Source: Vreelandella zhaodongensis | GTDB lineage: Bacteria; Pseudomonadota; Gammaproteobacteria; Pseudomonadales; Halomonadaceae | DNA: 64,000 bases | Direction of reading: 5' to 3' | Assembly (NCBI RefSeq): GCF_013415115.1 | Contig: NZ_JACCDD010000001.1 | Location: forward strand, 1 to 64,000 | Shown here: piece by piece, positions 1-7,222 of the stretch | Layout of the letters: each line of letters begins with the position of its first letter | How positions within the stretch are numbered: the stretch's first letter is position 1 | Notes under the pieces: generated by a model | Database searches by the model: none | The model's input: the letters and a program-made list of their open reading frames with translations, nothing else | Told to the model about the DNA's origin: nothing | Position numbers and translations under genes: made by a program

Positions 1-1
1 G

Positions 2-2521
2 CCGACGGTCAGTGTTGAGCTGGAAGCGGCTAGCGGCGACATCTACAGCGCCGACGAAATCGCCGATGGCGTTAATGCCACCGTCACCCTGGGCAGCAGC
101 ACCGAAATCGGTGACACCCTGGTGGTCACCGACGGCAAGGGCAATGAGCTGTTCAACGGCGACGTCACCCAGGAGATGCTGGACAACGGCCTGACCGTGA
201 CCATCACCGACCTTACTGATGGCGATACCGACATCAGCGTTACCGCCACGGTCACCGACCCAGCGGGCAACAGCGACAGCGCCACGGATAACGGCGTTAT
301 CGACGCCACTGCGCCGACAGTTAGCGTGGCACTCCTAGGTGCGGGCGAAGATGATATCTATAACATTGACGAGATTGCTGCCGGTGAGCCTGATAGCGTA
401 GAAGCTTTAGTCACTTTCCAAGCGGGTACTGAGGTTGGCGATACGTTGGTCGTTAAAGATGCGGGCGGTAACACCCTAACCACAGTGGTGCTGGAGCAGC
501 AAGACATTGATAACGGCGTCACTGTTTGGGTCGCTGTGAGCCAAGGTGCGACTAACGTTAGTGTTAGCGCCACGGTCACCGATCTGGCGGGTAACAGCGC
601 CAGCGATGATGACAGCAAAGGCGTAGCTAACGTTGCACCAGAAGCCACCATTGCAATAGATGCGCTCTTTGGTGGTGATGACTTCCTAAGTAATAGTGAG
701 GCTAAAGAGGAACAGTCAATCAGTGGCTCCGTTGGTGGTGATGCTAAAGCTGGTGACACGGTTGAGGTTACAGTTGGCGGACAGACCTATATCACAGAGG
801 TTGACCAAGACGGTAGCTCTTGGGTGGTGAATGTTCCCAGCGATAAGGTGGCGGGGCTAGCTTCTGGAGATGTGACTGCTAGCGTTGTAGGACAGGATCA
901 ATTCGGCAATGCCTATGGGGCAGAGGCTGATCGGCCATTTGAGGTTCAGCCACCGGCTTCACTCACTGTAGGGGGCAATGGAGATGACATCATCGAAAGT
1001 GGTGGTGGTGATGATGTCATCCTTGGCGACCGTGGTGGAAAAGTCACCATTATAGATCCGGCCGCTAATTACAATATTTCCCTTATTGTCGATGTGTCGG
1101 GAAGTATGAATAATAATTCGGGGCAACCTGGGTTGTCGCTGATGGAGCTGACCAGGCAATCCTTAGTGAACCTGACTAACCAGTTGAGAGATCATGAAGG
1201 TTCGATCAACGTTCAGCTAGTGCCTTTCTCAAGTCATGCATCAACCCCCATTGTCATTCAAGGGTTGGATTCGAGTAATGCACATCAGTTGATTAATGCT
1301 ATCAATGCACTGCAAGCAGGTGGAGGCACTAACTATCAGGCTGCCTTTGAGCAATCGGTCGCTTGGTTTAATGCTCAGAATGGCCAGCAGGATGAGGGAG
1401 AGTTTGAGAATCTTACTTACTTCCTAACGGATGGTGATCCTACGTTCTACTACGATCAATCTGGCAACTTGAGCGGCCCAGGTTATGAAACCGATTTTGC
1501 CACCTTTGAGGCGTCAGTAAGAGCATTTGAAGGCCTGTCAAATATTTCCCCAGTCAATGCAATTGGTATTGGCAGTCGTGTGTCAGAGAACTATCTGCGC
1601 TTCTTCGACAATACTGAGACTGAAGGTTTTGGGTCTGAGAGCTTTGTTGTAGGGCGAGAGTATGTTGGTCGTTGGCCATTTGGTAAATGGCAAGATGTTG
1701 TTCGCACTGTCTCAGGGCCTGTTGGCGATGTTGAAATTGTCAATAACGCTGAAGACTTGGCCGCTGCGCTGGAGGGTAGTTCGGAGTTTGATGATCTTGA
1801 AGATCTGGGCGATGACATCCTGAAGGGGGGCGATGGCAACGATATTCTCTTTGGCGACACCATCAATACCGATCATCTTGAGTGGACTAACGGAGATACA
1901 GGCGTCTTCTTTGGTGCCGGTAGCCATGATGGGTTGGGTTACCAAGGACTACGCGACTACTTAAGGTGGGAAGTGAATAACGGCGCGTCACCTGAAGAGA
2001 GTCAGATTATCGACTATATTCGAGAAAACTGGGAATCTTTGGTTGATACCGCACGTACACAAGGTGGTAACAATACCTTGGACGGTGGAGCAGGCGATGA
2101 TGTGCTCATCGGTGGTGCCGGAACAGACACCTTGATCGGTGGTGAGGGCAACGACATTCTAATTGGTGGTTCAGGTGACGATATCTTCCTTTGGCAGGAT
2201 GGTGACCAAGGTACAGCGGATGCCCCAGCGGTTGATATTGTGAAAGATTTTGGTAATGGCAACAATGTCTTGCATATTGCCGACCTGCTCCAAGGAGAAG
2301 AGGATGCGGTTGATCTGAGTACTTATATCGTTGCGGAACAAGAGGGCAGCGACACAGTACTTTATCTAAACTCTCAAGGTGACCTGGCGGGTGATAAAGA
2401 GAATGCCGATCAAGTCATACGCTTAGAGGGCAAAACCTTCGCTGACTTTGGTGGGGGTAGCACTTCTCAACAAGTGATCGACTTTATGATCCAAAACGGT
2501 AAACTCGATATCGATCAATAG
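2..2521 (+). CDS. Giant RTX/VWA surface adhesin, C-terminal part (LapA/BapA type)
   Basis: The frame is open from base 2, so this is the 3' end (839 codons) of a much larger gene. Two Ig-like repeats of about 100 residues, each opening with a TVSV motif and a DIY..DEIA motif, come first. A third, more divergent domain follows. A von Willebrand A domain lies at about 1070-1500, with the metal-binding motif DVSGS and a later GGTNY segment. RTX nonapeptide repeats (GGxGxDxL type) occur at about 967-1035, 1813-1860 and 2080-2190. The C-terminal 100 residues have the look of a type I secretion target. Known LapA-like proteins are exported by a type I system and held in the outer membrane through an N-terminal module, which lies outside the window. 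The lapG-lapD pair 2.4 kb downstream supports this class. The first 330 bases are visibly richer in GC-ending codons than the rest. Confidence 0.9.
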   Translation, partial: PTVSVELEAASGDIYSADEIADGVNATVTLGSSTEIGDTLVVTDGKGNELFNGDVTQEMLDNGLTVTITDLTDGDTDISVTATVTDPAGNSDSATDNGVIDATAPTVSVALLGAGEDDIYNIDEIAAGEPDSVEALVTFQAGTEVGDTLVVKDAGGNTLTTVVLEQQDIDNGVTVWVAVSQGATNVSVSATVTDLAGNSASDDDSKGVANVAPEATIAIDALFGGDDFLSNSEAKEEQSISGSVGGDAKAGDTVEVTVGGQTYITEVDQDGSSWVVNVPSDKVAGLASGDVTASVVGQDQFGNAYGAEADRPFEVQPPASLTVGGNGDDIIESGGGDDVILGDRGGKVTIIDPAANYNISLIVDVSGSMNNNSGQPGLSLMELTRQSLVNLTNQLRDHEGSINVQLVPFSSHASTPIVIQGLDSSNAHQLINAINALQAGGGTNYQAAFEQSVAWFNAQNGQQDEGEFENLTYFLTDGDPTFYYDQSGNLSGPGYETDFATFEASVRAFEGLSNISPVNAIGIGSRVSENYLRFFDNTETEGFGSESFVVGREYVGRWPFGKWQDVVRTVSGPVGDVEIVNNAEDLAAALEGSSEFDDLEDLGDDILKGGDGNDILFGDTINTDHLEWTNGDTGVFFGAGSHDGLGYQGLRDYLRWEVNNGASPEESQIIDYIRENWESLVDTARTQGGNNTLDGGAGDDVLIGGAGTDTLIGGEGNDILIGGSGDDIFLWQDGDQGTADAPAVDIVKDFGNGNNVLHIADLLQGEEDAVDLSTYIVAEQEGSDTVLYLNSQGDLAGDKENADQVIRLEGKTFADFGGGSTSQQVIDFMIQNGKLDIDQ

Positions 2522-2532
2522 CCACTGTGTTT

Positions 2533-2559
2533 GCAAGGCCGCCTACCGGGCGGCCTTGC
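2533..2559 (+). terminator. Probable terminator of the adhesin gene
   Basis: An 11-bp perfect inverted repeat (GCAAGGCCGCC / GGCGGCCTTGC) with a 5-base loop starts 12 bases after the adhesin stop codon. The following T-tract is poor (TACTCTT), so termination may be partial and could allow read-through into the small downstream gene. Confidence 0.6.
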
Positions 2560-2622
2560 TACTCTTAGTGGAAGATTACGTTTAGCGACACTTAAGCGCT
2601 TTTACTTACCGAGGAAGCCGCT

Positions 2623-2946
2623 ATGTTCTACATCAAACGCAATGCTCAAGGAGAAATTGTGATGCTCAGTAAAGAGCCGTCGCCTGAGTGTAATGACACT
2701 ATCAATGAAGACTCGCCGGAAGTGTTTGCCTTTTTAGCTGAGCAAACGGGGCAGTCGGCGCAGTTTATTGCTTCTGACCTAGCCTTCGTACGAGTGGTGG
2801 AAGATATGCTAGAAGTGTTGTTAGAGAAAGGAGTGATTAGCTTTACTGACCTGCCTTCAGCGGCACAGAGCAAAATCATGGAGCGCAAGTCGTTGCGTTC
2901 TAAGAGCTCTGTCAACTTGTTAAGTGATGATGGCGACATTTTCTAA
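2623..2946 (+). CDS. Small conserved protein of unknown function downstream of adhesin
   Basis: A 107-residue acidic cytosolic protein with no signal peptide or membrane segment, preceded by a GAGGA ribosome-binding site 8 bases before ATG. It opens with MFYIKRN..G.I, has a predicted helical middle part, and ends in a polar tail (DDGDIF). Short proteins of this look are often database-labelled 'tryptophan synthase subunit beta-like', a name without functional support that I recall only from memory. It lies between the adhesin and the convergent lapD gene, so a link to the adhesion system is possible but unproven. Codon use matches the neighbours and I consider it a real gene. Confidence 0.7.
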   Translation: MFYIKRNAQGEIVMLSKEPSPECNDTINEDSPEVFAFLAEQTGQSAQFIASDLAFVRVVEDMLEVLLEKGVISFTDLPSAAQSKIMERKSLRSKSSVNLLSDDGDIF

Positions 2947-2974
2947 CGCGGCAACTGTGACTATGCCGCGTTAG
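2943..2974. terminator. Bidirectional hairpin between convergent genes
   Basis: A perfect 11-bp inverted repeat (CTAACGCGGCA / TGCCGCGTTAG) with a 10-base loop overlaps the stop codon of the 107-residue gene. It ends 13 bases before the end of the convergent lapD gene. There is no strong T-run on either side. Its position between two convergent genes suggests a shared terminator. Confidence 0.5.
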
Positions 2975-2987
2975 CATTTATGCGCCC

Positions 2988-4892
2988 TTAAATGCGAACG
3001 CCAGGCCCGGTAGCACCATCTACACCTACTTGGAAAAGAGTATCGAGTTCTGCCTGTTCGGTTACACCTTCTGCAATAACCTGAATGCCAAGGGAATGGC
3101 ATAACGTCGACATTCCCCGCACGATAGTTTGCTGTTCATGCGACGCCTGAATACCACAAATCAAGCTGCTGTCTATTTTTAGGTAGGCCAGCCCGATATC
3201 GTGTAAATCCGCAAGCTTGGTAAACTCAGCCCCCACGTGCTCAATCCCAAACTGGCATCCCAGTGGCCTTAGCGCAGTGCAAAGCCCGCGCAGGCTGCCG
3301 ATAGCCTGGGCATCTAAGGTGGCGGGTACTTCAAAACAGAGCTGCTTGGCCAATTGGGGCTGTTTTTCAAGCAGTGCTCTCAGCTCGTTAACAAATTGAG
3401 CATTGGTAATAGAGGCAATCGAGATATTAATGCCAATGCTATGTGTTGGATGGGCCGCTAGTTGCTCCAGGGCTTTTTTGACGACAGCGATATCCAGCCC
3501 AGGCTCTAAATGGAAACGCGATACCCAGGGAATAAACATGCCGGCAGTCTGCCAGTGGTTGGCGAGTTCCAGGCGTGCAGGACACTCGTAGTGCAGTATG
3601 TTTTGGTCGGCGTCAATAACGGGGAAGTAGGCTAACTGAGGCCCTTGTGTAATGGCGGCCTTCAGTGCTGAGCGCCATTCAATGTGGCTGTTGAAAAGCG
3701 AGGTTTGTTCGCGCTCTCGAACGACCACCATAATGTTTGAGCTCGCGCTTTCAGCTTCTGCTAAGGCATCATCTAAGGTAGCCAGCAGTTCGCCGCGTAC
3801 ATCCTGGGGAGTGTAAGCAACGAGTGCTGTGGGTAATCGGATCGTAGTGCCTGGAGCCAACCCTGCGACTGTTTCAAGCGATTGGTAAAGACGATCTACG
3901 AGTATTTTGCTGTTTTCTACTAAGGGCAGCATCAGCATAAAATCACTGCCGTTTAAGCGTCCAACAAGCGACTCTTCCGATGAGGGGGTAAGTTGAGAAA
4001 GTTGCTTAACTAACTCACTTAATAGTTGATCGGTAGCTTGGTGGCCAAGTTGCTCATTTAGCTCTTCAAGTGCTGGAACGCTTACCATCACCATGACCCC
4101 AGTGGCACGTGCATCATCACTACCAAGTAATGATGCCAGGCGCCCCATAAATACGTCGCGGTTAAGTGCACCGGTAACACGGTCGTGCTGAAGGTGGCGG
4201 CGGAGTTCGTCTAGTTTTTGACTCTCTTGGCTGAGCATTTGGCGAACATTGGCAGAGAGTATGTTCATGGCTTGTGCCACTTCTCGCAGCTCTAGCGTAC
4301 GCGGCTCTTTGATGGTGGTAAAACGTCGAGCGCTAATATCTTTTGCCTGGGCGACCATGCGAACCAACGGGTGCTTGATGCCGCGCACGACGAGGGTGGC
4401 GATGCCGAGGCTAATGGCGCCAGCTAGCAAGAACCAGCCTGTTAAGCCCAGCATGCTCCGCCACAAAGAGGCATAGGCAAAACTGTGCTGGCTTTCTAGC
4501 TCCAGCGTGCCGAACTGCCGCCAGCCATCTTGAATGGTTGCGATGCCAGTAGGGACATCAAACTGAACGATGTTACGAAACCAAGCGGGCACATCACCAC
4601 GGTACTCACTAGATGCCCGCTCAATAAGTACATCACCTTCGGCATCGCGCAGTACAATACGGCGGTAATAACCGGTATCGAACTGTGCTGAAATTAACAG
4701 TTCAAGTGTCACCATGTCCTTATCGAGCTGACTCATGGAGAGTGCCAGCGCCGTTGCATTGTCTTCGTTCTTAATGCGTACTTCTTGCTCAATATAGTCA
4801 CGGCTGGAGGTAATGCTGATCGCAAGGCTGCCGATAAACGAAAGTAACAGTAGCGCAATAATGGCCAGCCAGAGTTGTTTGATCAGCGACAT
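2988..4892 (-). CDS. lapD: LapD-type c-di-GMP receptor (degenerate GGDEF-EAL)
   Basis: The protein has 634 residues. A transmembrane helix at about 8-28 is followed by a periplasmic LapD/MoxY-type domain (about 29-145), a second helix (about 147-170) and a HAMP linker. Then come a GGDEF-like domain whose signature is RLNGSDF instead of GGDEF, and an EAL-like domain whose signature is ECPARLEL instead of E(A/V)LLR. Both catalytic motifs are therefore degenerate, as in Pseudomonas LapD. LapD binds c-di-GMP with its EAL domain and, inside-out, sequesters the periplasmic protease LapG. The gene lies 14 bases downstream of lapG on the same strand, so the two are probably co-transcribed, and the likely substrate adhesin is adjacent. 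Confidence 0.9.
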   Translation of the reverse strand: MSLIKQLWLAIIALLLLSFIGSLAISITSSRDYIEQEVRIKNEDNATALALSMSQLDKDMVTLELLISAQFDTGYYRRIVLRDAEGDVLIERASSEYRGDVPAWFRNIVQFDVPTGIATIQDGWRQFGTLELESQHSFAYASLWRSMLGLTGWFLLAGAISLGIATLVVRGIKHPLVRMVAQAKDISARRFTTIKEPRTLELREVAQAMNILSANVRQMLSQESQKLDELRRHLQHDRVTGALNRDVFMGRLASLLGSDDARATGVMVMVSVPALEELNEQLGHQATDQLLSELVKQLSQLTPSSEESLVGRLNGSDFMLMLPLVENSKILVDRLYQSLETVAGLAPGTTIRLPTALVAYTPQDVRGELLATLDDALAEAESASSNIMVVVREREQTSLFNSHIEWRSALKAAITQGPQLAYFPVIDADQNILHYECPARLELANHWQTAGMFIPWVSRFHLEPGLDIAVVKKALEQLAAHPTHSIGINISIASITNAQFVNELRALLEKQPQLAKQLCFEVPATLDAQAIGSLRGLCTALRPLGCQFGIEHVGAEFTKLADLHDIGLAYLKIDSSLICGIQASHEQQTIVRGMSTLCHSLGIQVIAEGVTEQAELDTLFQVGVDGATGPGVRI

Positions 4893-4906
4893 AGTGCTTT
4901 ATCCTT

Positions 4907-5611
4907 TTAAATGAAACCCTGTGATTGCATACGTTCAATAACGTTACGCCAGCGTGATAGCCGTGCTAGGGGGTCGGCCCGTGATTCTGTTCCGCCGCCA
5001 GCCCAAAGGCCCTCACTATTGAAACTGAAAAGGGGGTCCAGGTCGGTTCGCTGGGAGGCTGGCGAAATGGAAGGCGCAATATTATCAAGTATCAACGGTT
5101 CGCCACTTGGCGTTGAATAATAACCAAGCACCATATGTGCCTGGGAGATCTGACTGCGACCAATACGCGCACGAACGTAAATCATCCTTAGACGTTCGCC
5201 TGGCACACCCAGTTGTTTCAGACTGACATATTTAGCAATAGAGTAATCTTCACAATCACCTTGCCCTTTCCCCAATGATTCAAGGGGGGTGGCCCAAAAG
5301 TCTTCTTGCCCCCACACGTGTATATCATCGACCCAACGGATGCGACGATTAACGAAGTCGTTGACGTCTCTTAGTTGGGTTTGAATATCTTGCCCGCGCA
5401 AGCGCTCAAGCATGGCAAACCACTCCTCCAAAACAGCAAGCCCAGATTGGCCATACTGTTGCTGCATGCTTTGGCGTAACCGCTGGGGGTTGAAGGCTGC
5501 GGCGGGAGCGGGGTGAATGCCTAGCCCAGCGCCCAATGCAACAGCGCCAACAGTCGCGAGAAACTGTCGACGCGTAAGTGGCTGACATTGATAGCGGGAG
5601 GAGGCAGGCAT
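4907..5611 (-). CDS. lapG: LapG-type periplasmic transglutaminase-like cysteine protease
   Basis: The protein has 234 residues of the bacterial transglutaminase-like cysteine protease family. The probable catalytic triad is Cys120 (GDCEDY), His159 (AHMVLGYY) and Asp176 (LILDNI). The N-terminus carries a twin-arginine-like signal (TRRQFLATV) with a hydrophobic stretch and an APAAA cleavage region, so export may be through Tat. LapG cleaves the N-terminal region of LapA-type adhesins and releases them from the cell surface when c-di-GMP is low. It is the first gene of the leftward lapG-lapD unit. The start at 5611 is chosen because it precedes the signal peptide. Confidence 0.9.
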   Translation of the reverse strand: MPASSRYQCQPLTRRQFLATVGAVALGAGLGIHPAPAAAFNPQRLRQSMQQQYGQSGLAVLEEWFAMLERLRGQDIQTQLRDVNDFVNRRIRWVDDIHVWGQEDFWATPLESLGKGQGDCEDYSIAKYVSLKQLGVPGERLRMIYVRARIGRSQISQAHMVLGYYSTPSGEPLILDNIAPSISPASQRTDLDPLFSFNSEGLWAGGGTESRADPLARLSRWRNVIERMQSQGFI

Positions 5612-5745
5612 AAGCGCCGTCGTTAATAGTTAATAAGTGTTAAGACTACAAGTTGCGGCGTTGAAGTGCTATCTCTCCTCGGTAGAAAGTACCAACACAG
5701 TCGTAGCAAATAAGCATAAGGCCAAGCTCTGAGATCAGGCCGTGG

Positions 5746-6417
5746 TTAGCTAGAGGATGCACTAACCACGCTGTCGAGTAGCGGCTCTAGTTCAGGCCAA
5801 ACATTTTCTAAAATAATGGGTTGGGCTTCAGCGGTTGGGTGTATGCCATCGCTTTGCATCAGCTCATCATTCAATGCCACGCCCTCCAGTAAGAAGGGCA
5901 CGAGCGCTACGTTATATTCACCCGCAAGAGAGTGGAAAACGCCCGTAAATGCATCGCGGTAGGCTTGGCCGTAGTTAGGTGGAATATCAATGCCGAGAAG
6001 TAGAACATCGGCACCTGCCTGCTGGCTTTGCTCAATCATGCTGGCTAGATTGGCACGCATTTGGGTAGGAGGAAGCCCACGTAGACCGTCGTTACCGCCT
6101 AATTCTAATAGAACGATATCAGGCTGCCGCTGTCCGATGATGCTAGCAAGCCGCTGCGCACCACCGGAGGTCGTTTCACCACTAATACTGGCGTTCACGA
6201 CCTGGACTTCATCTTTTAAGCGCTCTGCCAACAGCGTCACCCAGCCTTGCTCTTGTTCAATACCATAAGCGGCGCTAAGGCTATCGCCCATCACCAAGAG
6301 GGTAGGGCGTTGATCTGCGCTCAGCCCAGGTGCGCTAAAGATAACTATCAGTACTAGCAACCCAGCGGTTAACATACGGTTCAGTTTTTGCCACGCTACA
6401 GGGATTCTTTGCTTCAT
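5746..6417 (-). CDS. tesA: Periplasmic acyl-CoA thioesterase I / lysophospholipase (GDSL)
   Basis: The protein has 223 residues of the SGNH/GDSL hydrolase family. Block I GDSLS has the nucleophile Ser46. GGND has the oxyanion residue Asn109. DGIHP has Asp190 and His193. A signal peptide (residues 1-34, ending LSA) fits a periplasmic esterase/thioesterase like E. coli TesA. The ribosome-binding site GAGGAG stands 8 bases before the start, which fixes 6417. The gene is divergent from ybbA, as in E. coli, but the two ATG codons overlap on opposite strands (6415-6417 and 6416-6418). Confidence 0.93.
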   Translation of the reverse strand: MKQRIPVAWQKLNRMLTAGLLVLIVIFSAPGLSADQRPTLLVMGDSLSAAYGIEQEQGWVTLLAERLKDEVQVVNASISGETTSGGAQRLASIIGQRQPDIVLLELGGNDGLRGLPPTQMRANLASMIEQSQQAGADVLLLGIDIPPNYGQAYRDAFTGVFHSLAGEYNVALVPFLLEGVALNDELMQSDGIHPTAEAQPIILENVWPELEPLLDSVVSASSS

Positions 6418-7222
6418 GTCTTACTCCTCTGACCAATCAGCCCATTTATCTGTCAATGACGCACGGCCCTCCACCGACACCTCAACAGTCAGCAAGGTTC
6501 CCCATAAGCAAGCTCACCAGCCGGTACTTCACGCTGAAAAACTGTCTAAACAAGTAAAAAGCGGGGAGCGTGCGCTGACCATCTTACACGACCTATATCT
6601 CAGCGTAGCGGCGGGAGAAAGTGTTGCTATCCTTGGCAAAAGTGGTGCCGGCAAATCGACGCTGCTTGGGTTGTTGGCAGGTTTGGATACACCAAGTGAT
6701 GGCGAATTAACGCTGTTTGGTCAGCCGCTAAGTCGAATGGATGAAGACGGCCGAGCGTCACTGCGTGCAGGCAGAGTAGGATTTGTGTTTCAAAATTTTC
6801 AACTGCTGCCAACGTTAAGCGCACTGGAAAACGTGCTATTACCGCTAGAGCTTTCACCAAGAGCAGGCGAGACCCAAACGGCAGCGCAGTGGCTTGAGCG
6901 AGTGGGGCTGGGTGAGCGCATGGAACATTTGCCCAAGCAGCTTTCTGGTGGTGAGCAGCAGCGCGTTGCTATTGCGCGCGCCTTTGTCACCGACCCTGAA
7001 CTGGTATTTGCCGATGAGCCCACCGGTAATCTGGATCCTGATACCGGTGCACAAATTATTGACCTTCTTTTTACCTTGAATCGTGAAGCGGGCACGACGC
7101 TCATTTTGGTGACCCATGACCATGCACTTGCTCGCCGCTGTGACCGATGTTTGCGTCTTGCTGATGGACAACTGATGCCGTTCGAGCCTTCCGCTGCTGC
7201 CAATGGGGGTGGCGATGAGTGA
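6416..7222 (+). CDS. ybbA: ABC transporter ATP-binding protein, YbbA type
   Basis: The protein has 268 residues. Walker A is GKSGAGKST (about 74-82), the signature is LSGGEQQR, Walker B is LVFADE and the switch histidine is in LVTHD. The sequence resembles E. coli YbbA, the ATPase of the LolD/MacB-like class partnered with YbbP. An extra stretch of about 35 residues precedes the conserved ATPase domain. No ATG, GTG or TTG alternative in frame shortens it, so the overlapping start at 6416 is retained despite a weak ribosome-binding site. The next gene overlaps its end. Confidence 0.9.
   Translation: MSYSSDQSAHLSVNDARPSTDTSTVSKVPHKQAHQPVLHAEKLSKQVKSGERALTILHDLYLSVAAGESVAILGKSGAGKSTLLGLLAGLDTPSDGELTLFGQPLSRMDEDGRASLRAGRVGFVFQNFQLLPTLSALENVLLPLELSPRAGETQTAAQWLERVGLGERMEHLPKQLSGGEQQRVAIARAFVTDPELVFADEPTGNLDPDTGAQIIDLLFTLNREAGTTLILVTHDHALARRCDRCLRLADGQLMPFEPSAAANGGGDE

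Noticed and set aside
43-759. Long minus-strand reading frames opposite the adhesin
   Set aside because: They mirror the repeat structure of the plus-strand gene, are rich in Ser, Pro and Leu as expected for antisense of GC-biased repeats, and have no ribosome-binding sites.
4249-4476. Plus-strand frame opposite lapD HAMP region
   Set aside because: Shadow of lapD; no independent evidence.
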